A DNA stretch of 64,000 bases from Propioniciclava soli (GTDB lineage: Bacteria > Actinomycetota > Actinomycetes > Propionibacteriales > Propionibacteriaceae). A model generated the notes under the pieces. It was given only the letters and a program-made list of their open reading frames with translations. It was not told the DNA's origin and did no database searches. This document shows, piece by piece, positions 1 to 8,284 of the stretch. The DNA is taken from NCBI RefSeq assembly GCF_014858005.1, contig NZ_JACYOT010000001.1, positions 248,001-312,000 of the forward strand, written 5' to 3'. A program made the position numbers and the translations under genes. Position 1 is the stretch's first letter, and every line of letters starts with the position of its first letter.

Positions 1-72
1 TTCGGCAAGCTCGACGCGGACTCCCGCACCGCCGCCGTCGCGGCCGCGCGGCACCACGGCCTGCTCGGCTGA
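1..72 (+). CDS. C-terminal end of a LuxR/NarL-type regulator (partial)
   Basis: Only the last 23 codons and the TGA stop (70-72) are in the window. The peptide ends in a K-L-D-A-D-S-R-T-A-A-V-A-x-A pattern followed by G-L-L, which resembles the final recognition helix of LuxR/NarL-type HTH domains (KLgvxsRTxAVxxAxxxGLL). It is convergent with the histidine kinase gene whose stop lies at 89. Everything upstream, including any receiver domain, is outside the window, so the assignment rests on this short motif. Confidence 0.5.
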   Translation, partial: FGKLDADSRTAAVAAARHHGLLG

Positions 73-88
73 GCGTCGGTCACCCCGA

Positions 89-1513
89 CTACTCGGACGC
101 CGCCTCCTCGGCCGGCTCCACCGCCGGCGGTGTGGGGCTGCCGGGGAAGCGGGCGACGAACTCCGCCCCACCCTCGGCCGAGCGGCCGGCCTTCACCCAG
201 CCGCCGTGCGCCTGGATGGTCTGGGCGACGATCGACAACCCGAGGCCCGAGCCGGGCGTGGTGCGGGCGTGCTGGGAGCGGTAGAAGCGTTCGAACACGT
301 GGGGCAGGTCCTCCTCGGCGATGCCCGGGCCCTGGTCGGAGACGCGGAGGCGGTCGCCCTCGAGGTGGACGTGGATGGTGCCTCCGGGCGGGGAGAACTT
401 CACCGCGTTGTCGAGCAGGTTGGTCACGGCCCGCTCGAGCGCGTCGGGCTCGCCCATCAGGTAGAGGGGGTCGAGCTCGACGTCCCACGTGATGCCCGGC
501 CCGCGGCGCCGGACGCGTTCGAGGGCGTTCTCGACCACGTCGCGCAGGTCGACGGGTTCGGGTGCGGCCTGCACGGTCTCCTCGCGGGAAAGCTGCACGA
601 GGTCACCCACCAGCGTGGTGAACTCCCCGAGCTGCCCGGCGACGTCGCGCAGGATGTCGGCCCGGGCGCCCTCGGGGAGCATGCCCTGGCGCTCGTCGGC
701 CACCAGCAGTTCGACGTTGGTGCGCATCGAGGTCAGGGGCGTGCGGAGTTCGTGGCCGGCGTCCGCGATGAGCCGTCGCTGGCGCTCGCGCGAGCTGTCG
801 AGGGCCTTGAGCATCCGGTTGAACGAGCGGCCGAGATCGGCCACCTCGTCGTCGCCCTGGATCTCGATGGGGGTGAGCTTGTTGGTCGCGGCGATGGAGG
901 CCACGGCGTCCGACAACTTGCGGATGGGCTGGATGCCGGACTTGGCGATGCCGTAACCGGAGAGTGCGGCCACGGTGGCGCCGAGCCCGCCGAACAGCAC
1001 CAACGCGAACCCCGTGGTGCGCAGGATCGCCAGCGTCGGGTCGAGCGGGCGGCCGAGCACGAGGGCGTACTGGACGCCGGCGTCCACGAGGGGGACGGCC
1101 ACGATCCGCATGGGCGCTCCGGCAGTGTTGGGCCCGGTCCGCGACGACCAGCCCATGCCCGTACGGGCGATGGCCAGCTCGTCGGCGCCGGGCTCCAGCG
1201 TGGTCTGCCCGCCGGGCCCGGTGATGACGTGATTGTCGGCACGGACGAGCACGATGGTGGTGTTCGCGGCCTGCAGGGCTGCCGGATCGATGCCGCCCAT
1301 GTTCTCCAGGTCCTCCACCAGACGCCCGGAGAAGATCGAGGCGACGTCGACGAGCTCGTTGTCGAGCTGGTCGTAGACGGTCAGGAGGGTGAGGAAGTAG
1401 GCGGCGACGGCGGTGGTGGCCACGGCCCCCGCCACGGCGGACGCGATGAGGAGGGCGAGGCGCTGTTGCAGGGGGCGGTGGGCGTTGCTGAAGAGCCGGC
1501 GCAACCGGATCAC
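89..1513 (-). CDS. mprB: MprB-like sensor histidine kinase
   Basis: Membrane sensor kinase of a two-component system, 474 aa. One membrane segment lies at about 20-42, an extracytoplasmic sensor loop follows, a second membrane segment is at about 167-190, and a HAMP linker reaches about 245. The dimerisation/phosphoacceptor box contains H254 in D-A-G-H-E-L-R-T-P-L. The ATPase part has an N-box (N-L-L-D-N-A, about 365-370), G1 (D-Q-G-P-G-I) and G2 (G-S-G-L-G-L). The start is GTG at 1513, 13 nt after the regulator stop, so the two are co-transcribed with the regulator first. The H-box context matches mycobacterial MprB, which senses envelope stress; the signal here is unknown. Confidence 0.85.
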   Translation of the reverse strand: MIRLRRLFSNAHRPLQQRLALLIASAVAGAVATTAVAAYFLTLLTVYDQLDNELVDVASIFSGRLVEDLENMGGIDPAALQAANTTIVLVRADNHVITGPGGQTTLEPGADELAIARTGMGWSSRTGPNTAGAPMRIVAVPLVDAGVQYALVLGRPLDPTLAILRTTGFALVLFGGLGATVAALSGYGIAKSGIQPIRKLSDAVASIAATNKLTPIEIQGDDEVADLGRSFNRMLKALDSSRERQRRLIADAGHELRTPLTSMRTNVELLVADERQGMLPEGARADILRDVAGQLGEFTTLVGDLVQLSREETVQAAPEPVDLRDVVENALERVRRRGPGITWDVELDPLYLMGEPDALERAVTNLLDNAVKFSPPGGTIHVHLEGDRLRVSDQGPGIAEEDLPHVFERFYRSQHARTTPGSGLGLSIVAQTIQAHGGWVKAGRSAEGGAEFVARFPGSPTPPAVEPAEEAASE

Positions 1514-1526
1514 GGTGGGGCCGCGC

Positions 1527-2231
1527 TCACGGCGCCGTCTCGCGCAGCACGTAGCCGATGCCGCGGACGGTGTGGATGAGCCGGGAACCGCCGTTCACCT
1601 CGGTCTTGCGCCGCAGGTAGCCGATGTAGACCTCGAGCGAGTTCGCGGTGGTCGGGAAGTCGTAGCCCCACACCTCGTTGAGGAGCCACGAGCGCTCGAG
1701 CACGCGGCGAGGGTGCTCGAGGAACGTCTGCAGCAGGGCGAACTCCGTGCGGGTGAGGGACACGCGCGCCTCGCCGCGCGTCACCTCGCGGCTGCCCAGG
1801 TCGAGCCGCAGGTCCTCGAACGTCAGCACCTGGCTGGACGCCGGCGCCGTGCCCGGCTCCTCGTTCTCCGGACGCGAGCGCCGCGTGAGGGCGCGGAGGC
1901 GGGCCATCAGCTCGTCGAGCGCGAAGGGCTTGGCCATGTAGTCGTCGGCGCCGGCGTCCAGGCCGTCGACGCGGTCGCCGACGGCGTCGCGCGCCGTCAG
2001 CACGAGAATCGGCACATCGTTGCCCTGGCCGCGCAGCATCCGGGTGGTCTCGAGGCCGTCGAGGCGCGGCATCATCACGTCCATGATCACCGCATCGGCG
2101 CGGTGTGTGGAGAGGTGGGCCAGCGCCTCGACCCCGTCGGATGCGGACGCGACCTCGTAGCCGCTGTACTGCAGGGATCGCTTCAGCGAATCCCGCACGG
2201 CTTGGTCGTCATCCACCACGAGGATGTGCAT
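1527..2231 (-). CDS. mprA: MprA-like OmpR-family response regulator
   Basis: DNA-binding partner of the kinase encoded just downstream, 234 aa. The receiver domain has the acidic pocket V-V-D-D-D at 5-9, phosphoacceptor D51 (I-M-D-V-M-M-P) and the K-P-F switch lysine. A winged-helix OmpR/PhoB effector domain fills the C-terminal half and ends in R-G-I-G-Y-V-L-R. I choose ATG 2231 (M-H-I-L-V-V-D-D-D) because AGGA lies about 7 nt upstream; an in-frame ATG at 2240 would add three residues. The phosphatase stop is only about 10 nt upstream, so all four genes from 3104 down to 89 look like one transcription unit. Confidence 0.88.
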   Translation of the reverse strand: MHILVVDDDQAVRDSLKRSLQYSGYEVASASDGVEALAHLSTHRADAVIMDVMMPRLDGLETTRMLRGQGNDVPILVLTARDAVGDRVDGLDAGADDYMAKPFALDELMARLRALTRRSRPENEEPGTAPASSQVLTFEDLRLDLGSREVTRGEARVSLTRTEFALLQTFLEHPRRVLERSWLLNEVWGYDFPTTANSLEVYIGYLRRKTEVNGGSRLIHTVRGIGYVLRETAP

Positions 2232-2241
2232 GGGCGTCATC

Positions 2242-2721
2242 CTAACGGTGCTGGAGCTCGCGCACCTTCGCAAGCACGCCGGGCAGGGCCGCCTCGATGG
2301 CGGCCATGGTGGTGTCGAACCCCTCGGGCCCGCCGTACCACGGGTCGTCGACGCCGGAGCCGGGCTCGGCGTCCGGGTCGAAGTCGGTGAGCAGGGCGAG
2401 CTGGTCGGCGTCCGGGGCGATGCGGCGCATGCGGTCGAGGTGGATCTGCTCCAGGCCGATCACGAGGTCGGCCCCCGCGATCTCCTCGGCGGTGATGCGG
2501 TGGGCGCGGTGGCCCTCGGCGTCGTGACCGTGGCGCGTGAGCACGGCGCGGGCGCGCGGGTCGATGGGGTTGCCCAGCTCCTCGGAGCTCACACCGGCCG
2601 AGGTGAAGCGGACGCCCTCGAGACCCTCGGCGCGGGCCGCCGTCTGCGCCATCCGCTCCGCCATGGGTGAGCGGCAGATGTTGCCCCAGCAGACGAAGAC
2701 GACCTCGATGTCGCGGGCCAT
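2242..2721 (-). CDS. Low-molecular-weight protein-tyrosine phosphatase
   Basis: Cytosolic phosphatase of 159 aa, the usual family length. Near the N-terminus it reads [10 protein letters not shown], the C-x4-C-R-S P-loop of LMW-PTPs; family members usually have C-x-G-N-x-C-R-S and the nucleophilic Cys is kept. A late D-P-W pair supplies the general-acid Asp (family: D-P-[WY]). The ATG at 2721 overlaps the stop of the upstream membrane-protein gene by ATGA, indicating translational coupling. In actinobacteria such enzymes act on phosphotyrosine proteins or as arsenate reductases; nothing nearby points to arsenic. Confidence 0.85.
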   Translation of the reverse strand: MARDIEVVFVCWGNICRSPMAERMAQTAARAEGLEGVRFTSAGVSSEELGNPIDPRARAVLTRHGHDAEGHRAHRITAEEIAGADLVIGLEQIHLDRMRRIAPDADQLALLTDFDPDAEPGSGVDDPWYGGPEGFDTTMAAIEAALPGVLAKVRELQHR

Positions 2722-3104
2722 CAGGTGTGCCGCTCCCCGCGGTTGCCGACGAACGAGTTGAGGATGAAGCTCACCACCGACACGATCACGGCGCCCCAGA
2801 ACGCCGACCAGAAGCCGGTGACACCCCACCCGACGCCGATCTGGGCGCACACCCAACTCGTCAGCATGAGCAGCGCGGCGTTGATGACGAGGAGGAACAG
2901 CCCGAGCGTGATCAGCAGCAGGGGGGAGGTGACGAACACGAAGAGCGGCTTCACCAGCGCGTTCACGAGCCCGAAGATGGCAGCCACGATGAGGATGGTG
3001 AGCACGGCGTCGGCCGGCCGGTCGGTGACGTCGAGCCAGATGCCGTCCAGCACCCAGGTGGCGAGGCCCAGCGACAGGGCGCTGACCAGGAAACGAATGA
3101 TCAC
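2721..3104 (-). CDS. Phage holin superfamily IV (Mycobacterium 4-TMS) membrane protein
   Basis: Integral membrane protein of 127 aa with four hydrophobic segments and the family pattern F-G-L-V-N-A-x-V-K-P in the second segment. The family name derives from a sequence profile; chromosomal members in actinobacteria are ordinary small membrane proteins of unknown role, and there is no prophage here. GTG 3104 is preferred because GGGAGG sits 9 nt upstream; ATG 3113 directly abuts that ribosome binding site. First gene of the four-gene unit running down to the MprB-like kinase. Confidence 0.75.
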   Translation of the reverse strand: MIIRFLVSALSLGLATWVLDGIWLDVTDRPADAVLTILIVAAIFGLVNALVKPLFVFVTSPLLLITLGLFLLVINAALLMLTSWVCAQIGVGWGVTGFWSAFWGAVIVSVVSFILNSFVGNRGERHT

Positions 3105-3198
3105 GGCCCCCATCCTCCCATGTGCGCAACAATGGCGGCTCCGGGGCGCAGGCCCCGGTGCCCCCGATGACCCCCCGGCACCACAGAGAGGCCCCGCC

Positions 3199-4200
3199 GT
3201 GATCGACCTGGCCGGACGCCACTTCCTCAAGGAGGTGGATTTCACCCCGGACGAGTGGAACCAGCTCGTCGCGTTGACGCGGCAGCTGAAGGCCGAGCGC
3301 CGTTCCGGCACCGAGCGGCAGCGGTTGGCGGGCAAGAACCTGGCGCTGATCTTCGAGAAGGCCTCCACGCGCACGCGGGCGGCGTTCGAGGTCGCGGCCC
3401 GGCACCAGGGGGCCTTCACGACGTACCTCGACCCCGCGGGGTCCCACATCGGCGCCAAGGAGTCCGCGGCGGACACCGCCTGCGTGCTCAGCCGCATGTA
3501 CGACGGCATCGAGTTCCGGGGAAACAGCCAGGACACGGTGGAGACGCTGGCCGAGTTCAGCTCCGTGCCGGTGTGGAACGGCCTGACCGACGAGTGGCAC
3601 CCCACCCAGTCGCTGTGCGACGCGTTCACGATGGTGGAATCGGCCGGACGCCCCGGGAGCGACATCGCCTTCGCCTACCTCGGCGACGCCCGGTTCAACA
3701 TGGGCAACTCGATGCTGGTGATGGGCGCGATGATGGGCATGGACGTCCGGCTCGTCGCCCCCGCGGCCTTCCAGCCCGACCCGCGGTTGGTGTCGGGGGC
3801 GCGGGAGATCGCGTCCATGACCGGGGGACGCGTCACCGTGACCGACGATGTGGCGCACGGCGTCGAGGGCGCCGACTTCGTCCACACGGACGTGTGGGTG
3901 TCGATGGGGGAGCCGAAGGGCGTCTGGGCGGAGCGGTGCCGCATGTTGGCGCCCTACCGGGTGACCCGCCAGGTGATGGAGGCCACCGGCAAGCCGGAGG
4001 CCAAGTTCATGCACTGCCTGCCGGCCTTCCACGACCTCAACACCTCCACGGCGCGCATCGTGCACGATCTGACGGGGATGCGGGAGCTGGAGGTCTCCGA
4101 CGAGGTGTTCAACTCGGAGGCGTCCCTGGTGTTCGAGCAGGCCGAGAACCGGCTTCACTCCATCAAGGCCGTGCTGGTCGCCACGCTGTCGGGCTGCTGA
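3199..4200 (+). CDS. argF: Ornithine carbamoyltransferase
   Basis: Makes citrulline from ornithine and carbamoyl phosphate (arginine biosynthesis), or runs in reverse in the arginine deiminase pathway; 333 aa, cytosolic. The carbamoyl-phosphate loop S-T-R-T-R is at 56-60, H-P-T-Q at 134-137 and the ornithine/catalytic H-C-L-P at 272-275. The N-terminal sequence (H-F-L-K-x-x-D-F-T) and long form resemble the E. coli ArgF/ArcB type rather than the short actinobacterial ArgF. No other arginine gene is adjacent, so direction cannot be settled from context. Start GTG 3199; a strong hairpin follows the stop. Confidence 0.88.
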   Translation: MIDLAGRHFLKEVDFTPDEWNQLVALTRQLKAERRSGTERQRLAGKNLALIFEKASTRTRAAFEVAARHQGAFTTYLDPAGSHIGAKESAADTACVLSRMYDGIEFRGNSQDTVETLAEFSSVPVWNGLTDEWHPTQSLCDAFTMVESAGRPGSDIAFAYLGDARFNMGNSMLVMGAMMGMDVRLVAPAAFQPDPRLVSGAREIASMTGGRVTVTDDVAHGVEGADFVHTDVWVSMGEPKGVWAERCRMLAPYRVTRQVMEATGKPEAKFMHCLPAFHDLNTSTARIVHDLTGMRELEVSDEVFNSEASLVFEQAENRLHSIKAVLVATLSGC

Positions 4201-4217
4201 CCCCCCCCGCAACGCAG

Positions 4218-4245
4218 ACGAGCGAGGCCGGAGGGCCTCGCTCGT
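4218..4245. terminator. Hairpin terminator between argF and the DUF6131 gene
   Basis: Perfect 12-bp stem: ACGAGCGAGGCC at 4218-4229, loop GGAG, GGCCTCGCTCGT at 4234-4245. It lies 18 nt after the argF stop and before the convergent small gene, so it can serve both strands. No long T-tract follows, as is common in GC-rich actinobacteria. Confidence 0.8.
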
Positions 4246-4269
4246 TGCTGGGGGAAAGGGTCGGGGTCG

Positions 4270-4416
4270 CTAGAAGACCCGGATGCGGTTGCCGCCGATC
4301 GGAACCAGGTTGAGGATCAACCCCACGACGATGAGGATGATGCCGATCGTGGTCAACGGGAATCCGGTGTCCACCAACAGACCGATGATGAGCAGGATGA
4401 CGCCCAGCGAAACCAT
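4270..4416 (-). CDS. DUF6131-like small hydrophobic protein
   Basis: 48-aa protein with two short transmembrane segments (V-I-L-L-I-I-G-L-L and I-G-I-I-L-I-V-V-G-L-I-L) separated by a loop, matching the length and pattern of the actinobacterial DUF6131 family. The ATG at 4416 is preceded by GGAAGGAG at good distance, so it is a well-supported small gene. Function unknown; its neighbours give no clue. Confidence 0.7.
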   Translation of the reverse strand: MVSLGVILLIIGLLVDTGFPLTTIGIILIVVGLILNLVPIGGNRIRVF

Positions 4417-4614
4417 CAGTTCGCTCCTTCCTGTTGCCCTTTCCCGGACGGTTGTCCGGTGGCGCGAGCATGGCACCCTTGGTGGCCGTCTGCCCGCGGA
4501 TGCGGGCAGACGCGCCGCCAAATCCACCCTTTCGGGTGAGCTGTGGGGCGTGGGGACGCTGCGGACCGCCACTCGCCCCGCGAAGGCCCGCCCCGCGGCG
4601 CCCCGTCGCCCGTC

Positions 4615-6093
4615 ATGATGGACCCTGTGCAGACGTGGGATGGCCCGACGATCGCCGCGACCGTGTTCCTGGTGGCCGAGTACCTCATCAAGATCTGGGC
4701 GATCGGCGTCGTCCCGGAGAATCGGCGGCCGTCGTCGTCCAACGCGTGGCTGCTGCTGATCCTGCTCCTCCCCGCGGTCGGCCTGCCGTTGTTCTTCCTG
4801 CTCGGCAGCCCGTTCATCAACGGGCGACGCCATGAGATCCAGCGCGAGGCGAACCAACTCATGGCGGCGCGCACCGACCACCTGCCCGACGTGCCCGCGG
4901 GGGTGGACGTGCCGGTGGAGCTCGAGTCGTTGATCCATCTCAACCGGCGGCTCACCGCGCTGCCTGCGGTGACCTCGGTGAATCGCGGCCTGAGCAGCGA
5001 CTACGCGGAGTCGATCGCGCGCATGACGGCGTCGGTCGAACGGGCCGAGCACTACGTGCACATCGAGATCTACATCGTCGCGTGGGACGCGACGACCGAC
5101 CCGTTCTTCACCGCCTGCGCGGCGGCGGCCGCCCGCGGCGTCCGGGTGAAGCTGTTGCTCGACCACATCGGGTCGCGCAAGTACCCCGGCTTCCGCCAGC
5201 TCCTGCCCCGCCTGCACGCGGCCGGCATCGACGCCCACCTCATGCTGCCGTTGCAGCCCTGGCGGGGACGCTGGCGGCGCCCGGATCTGCGCAACCACCG
5301 CAAACTCGTCGTCGTGGACGGCCGCGAGGGGCACATGGGCAGTCTCAACATGATTGACTCCAGCTACCTTGTCCGGAAGAACCAGAAGCTCGGGCGGCAC
5401 TGGCACGAGGTGACCGTCGAGCTGAGCGGGGAGATCGTCGCGGCGCTGGATGCGGTGTTCGCCGTCGACTGGTACACCGAGACCCACCAGGCGACGCCGG
5501 AGCGCCACGTCGACATCGGGGACCGGCCGGTGGGGGGCCCGGTGAACCTGTTCCAGCTCGTACCGTCGGGCCCCGGGTTCGAGACCGAGCCGAACCTGCG
5601 GTTGTTCGTGAACCTGATGCACCTGGCCCAGGAGCGGTTGACGATCTGCAGCCCGTACTTCGTGCCGGACGAGTCACTGCTGAACGCCATCACGACGACG
5701 GCGATGCGGGGCGTCCAGGTGGAGTTGTTCGTCAGCGAGCAGGCGGACCAGTTCATGGTCGACCACGCGCAGTCGTCGTACTACCGGGCGCTGCTGAACG
5801 CGGGCGTGCGCATTTACCGCTACCCGAAGCCGGCGGTGCTGCACGCCAAGTTCTTCACGGTCGACGACCTGGTCGGCGTCGTCGGGTCGTCGAACATGGA
5901 CATGCGCTCGTTCGGCCTCAACTACGAGATCAGCCTGTTGGGCTACGGGGGCGACATGGTGGACGAGCTGCAGCGCATCGCGGCGGAGTACCGCGAGGAG
6001 TGCATCGAGCTGACTAGCGAGGCGTGGGACGAGCGTCCGTGGCACCAGCGGTACCTCGATTCGGTCTTCCGGCTGACGTCGGCGCTGCAGTGA
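4615..6093 (+). CDS. cls: Cardiolipin synthase (phospholipase D family)
   Basis: Membrane enzyme joining two phosphatidylglycerols into cardiolipin, about 492 aa. Two N-terminal membrane helices (about 12-32 and 42-63) precede two PLD domains with H-x-K-x4-D motifs at H228 (H-R-K-L-V-V-V-D) and H410 (H-A-K-F-F-T-V-D), each followed by G-S-x-N. Start choice is uncertain: ATGs at 4615 and 4618 and a GTG at 4627 are in frame. No Shine-Dalgarno is seen, but CATGAT ends 7 nt before GTG 4627, so leaderless initiation there is possible. Confidence 0.88.
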   Translation: MMDPVQTWDGPTIAATVFLVAEYLIKIWAIGVVPENRRPSSSNAWLLLILLLPAVGLPLFFLLGSPFINGRRHEIQREANQLMAARTDHLPDVPAGVDVPVELESLIHLNRRLTALPAVTSVNRGLSSDYAESIARMTASVERAEHYVHIEIYIVAWDATTDPFFTACAAAAARGVRVKLLLDHIGSRKYPGFRQLLPRLHAAGIDAHLMLPLQPWRGRWRRPDLRNHRKLVVVDGREGHMGSLNMIDSSYLVRKNQKLGRHWHEVTVELSGEIVAALDAVFAVDWYTETHQATPERHVDIGDRPVGGPVNLFQLVPSGPGFETEPNLRLFVNLMHLAQERLTICSPYFVPDESLLNAITTTAMRGVQVELFVSEQADQFMVDHAQSSYYRALLNAGVRIYRYPKPAVLHAKFFTVDDLVGVVGSSNMDMRSFGLNYEISLLGYGGDMVDELQRIAAEYREECIELTSEAWDERPWHQRYLDSVFRLTSALQ

Positions 6094-6151
6094 GGCCGGG
6101 GTGCGCCACGTCACGGCGAGGGGTGGCCAGCGGCGGACCATGACTGGTGAC

Positions 6152-6171
6152 CTACGGTTACGTAACGGTAG
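6152..6171. promoter_or_regulatory. Operator palindrome inside the promoter of the 2-oxoacid dehydrogenase operon
   Basis: CTACGGTTACGTAACGGTAG is an inverted repeat with 9 of 10 arm positions matching. It overlaps the first bases of a TAGAAT -10 box (6169-6174), which lies 7 nt before the ATG at 6182. A bound dimeric repressor would cover the region between -35 and -10. The size and TTACGTAA core are typical of TetR-type operators; the regulator is not encoded next to it. Confidence 0.6.
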
Positions 6172-6181
6172 AATCTTGGCG

Positions 6182-7297
6182 ATGGACACGCGCGACGCCT
6201 CGGCACCGGATGCGGCCGACCTCATCCAGCTGCTCACGCCGACCGGGCAGCGGGTCGATCACGCCCGGTTCACCTGGCGTCACGATGACGCCGTCCTGGT
6301 CGACCATCTGCGCACGATGGTGCTGGCGCGGCGATTCGACAGCGAGGCGACGGCACTCCAGCGCAAGGGGGAGCTGGGGCTCTGGGTGCCCATGCTCGGC
6401 CAGGAGGCGGCCCAGGTGGGGTCCGGCGCTGCCGTGGGCCCGCACGACATGGTGTTCCCCAGCTACCGCGAGCACGCCGTGGCCATGATGATGGGCGTCG
6501 ACCCGGTCACCATGCTCGGCACCTTCCGCGGCACCACGATGGTGGACTGGGACAGTCGGGCCCTCCGCTTCCACCTCTATTCCTTCGTCATCGGCACCCA
6601 GGCCCTCCACGCTGTCGGCTACGCCATGGGCCTGCAGCGCGACGGCCTGGTCGGCAACGACGATCCGGACGCCAACGGTGCGGTCGTCGTCTACTTCGGC
6701 GACGGCGCCACCAGCCAGGGTGACGTCAACGAGGCGCTCGTGTTCGCGTCCAGCTATGCGACGCCGACCGTCTTCTTCGTGCAGAACAACCAGTGGGCGA
6801 TCAGCGAGCCGATCGCGCTGCAGTCCCGCATCCCGCTCTACCAGCGCGCGAGCGGATTCGGCATCCCGGCGGTGCGCGTCGACGGCAACGACGTGCTCGC
6901 CGTCCAGGCCGTCACCGAGTGGGCGATGAACCGCGCCCGCAGCGGCGAAGGGCCGACCTTCATCGAGGCCTTCACCTACCGCATGGGCGCGCACACCACG
7001 TCCGACGACCCCACCAAGTACCGCCGGCGCGAGGAGGAGCAGGCCTGGCGCGCCAAGGATCCGGTGGCCCGGCTCACCCTCTACCTGCTCGGGCAGGGGG
7101 CCATCGACAAAGCGTGGCTGGACGCCCTCGACGCCGAGGCGGACGCGTTCGGCGTCCGCATCCGCGAGGGCTGCCTGGCGCTGCCGGTGCCGAAGCTCGA
7201 GGACCTCTGGGCCCACACCTACGCCACCCTGCCGGACGCCCTCGTGGCGCAGCGGGCGGATCAGCTCGCCTACGAGGCGTCCTTCGAGGAGGCCTGA
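6182..7297 (+). CDS. bkdA: 2-oxoacid dehydrogenase E1 subunit alpha (branched-chain/pyruvate type)
   Basis: Thiamine-diphosphate subunit that decarboxylates a 2-oxoacid, 371 aa. The ThDP/Mg motif G-D-G-A-T-S-Q-G-D-V is at about 173-182, with N-N-Q-W-A-I-S after it and the phosphorylation-loop-like Y-R-x-G-A-H-T-T-x-D-D-P-T further on. The pattern G-Q-E-A-A-Q-V-G and F-P-x-Y-R-E resembles M. tuberculosis BkdA (Rv2497c), characterised as a branched-chain 2-oxoacid dehydrogenase subunit, but annotation as pdhA is equally common. Overlaps the next gene by TGATG. ATG 6182 is chosen for the leaderless promoter geometry. Confidence 0.85.
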   Translation: MDTRDASAPDAADLIQLLTPTGQRVDHARFTWRHDDAVLVDHLRTMVLARRFDSEATALQRKGELGLWVPMLGQEAAQVGSGAAVGPHDMVFPSYREHAVAMMMGVDPVTMLGTFRGTTMVDWDSRALRFHLYSFVIGTQALHAVGYAMGLQRDGLVGNDDPDANGAVVVYFGDGATSQGDVNEALVFASSYATPTVFFVQNNQWAISEPIALQSRIPLYQRASGFGIPAVRVDGNDVLAVQAVTEWAMNRARSGEGPTFIEAFTYRMGAHTTSDDPTKYRRREEEQAWRAKDPVARLTLYLLGQGAIDKAWLDALDAEADAFGVRIREGCLALPVPKLEDLWAHTYATLPDALVAQRADQLAYEASFEEA

Positions 7298-8274
7298 TGG
7301 GGGAGCAGATGACGATGGCGCGGGCGTTGAACGCCGGCCTGCACCGCGCCCTCGAGGCGGATCCGAAGGTGCTGCTGGCGGGGGAGGACATCGGCAAGCT
7401 CGGCGGCGTCTTCCGCATCACCGAGCACCTGCAGCGCGACTTCGGGCCGGAGCGGGTGGTCGACTCCCCGCTCGCGGAGTCGGGCATCGTCGGTACGGCG
7501 CTGGGCCTGGCGTTGCGCGGCTACCGTCCGGTCGTCGAGATCCAGTTCGACGGTTTCGTCTACCCGGCGTTCGACCAGATCGTGTCCCAGGTCTCGCGGA
7601 TGCGGTTCCGGTCGATGGGACGCCTCAGCGTGCCGATGGTCGTCCGCATCCCCTACGGCGGGGGCATCGGCGCGATCGAGCACCATTCGGAGTCACCCGA
7701 GGCCTACTTCGCGCACACCCCCGGTCTCGTCGTCGTGACCCCGTCGACGCCGCTGGACGCCTACTGGATGATCCAGCAGGCCATCGCGCACGACGACCCC
7801 GTCATCTTCCTCGAGCCCAAGCGCCGCTACCACGAGAAGGGCGAGGTCGACCTGTCCGAGCCCCCACTGCGTCTGGACGCCGCCCGCACCGTGCTGACGG
7901 GCGACGATGTGACCCTGCTCACCTACGGGCCGATGGTGAAGACCTGCGTCGAGGCGGCGCTGGCCGCGTCCGCCGAGGGCCGCAGCGTCGAGGTCGTCGA
8001 CCTGCGCAGCCTCGCGCCACTCGACGACGCGACCGTCCTCGCCTCCGTCGAGCGCACCGGGCGCGCGATCGTCGTCCACGAGGCCGTCCGCACCGGCGGC
8101 ATTGGCGCGGAACTCGCCGCCCGCATCCAGGAACGGTGCTTCTACGCGCTGGAGTCCCCCGTGTTGCGCGTCACGGGTCACGACCTGCCGTACCCTCCCA
8201 GCAAGGCCGAACACACCTACCTGCCCGACCTCGACCGCATCCTGGATGCCGTCGACCGCAGCCTCGCCCACTAG
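7297..8274 (+). CDS. bkdB: 2-oxoacid dehydrogenase E1 subunit beta
   Basis: Transketolase-like beta subunit completing the E1 alpha2beta2 tetramer, 325 aa. It shows the pyrimidine-domain pattern G-E-D-I-G-x-x-G-G-V-F-R, then E-S-G-I-V-G-x-A-x-G-x-A and V-E-I-Q-F-x-x-F, and the C-terminal E-V-V-D-L-R-S-L-x-P-L-D motif of the family. ATG 7297 shares two bases with the alpha-subunit stop (TGATG), so the two are translationally coupled in equal dose. Confidence 0.87.
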   Translation: MGEQMTMARALNAGLHRALEADPKVLLAGEDIGKLGGVFRITEHLQRDFGPERVVDSPLAESGIVGTALGLALRGYRPVVEIQFDGFVYPAFDQIVSQVSRMRFRSMGRLSVPMVVRIPYGGGIGAIEHHSESPEAYFAHTPGLVVVTPSTPLDAYWMIQQAIAHDDPVIFLEPKRRYHEKGEVDLSEPPLRLDAARTVLTGDDVTLLTYGPMVKTCVEAALAASAEGRSVEVVDLRSLAPLDDATVLASVERTGRAIVVHEAVRTGGIGAELAARIQERCFYALESPVLRVTGHDLPYPPSKAEHTYLPDLDRILDAVDRSLAH

Positions 8275-8284
8275 GAGTCCGCGC

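Noticed and set aside
206-1579. Long open frame on the plus strand opposite the histidine kinase
   Set aside because: It is the antisense reading of the kinase gene; such frames are frequent in high-GC DNA and show no domain.
2721-3104. Prophage because of a holin-type protein
   Set aside because: The gene is one of a family of chromosomal four-helix proteins and has no endolysin or phage genes around it.
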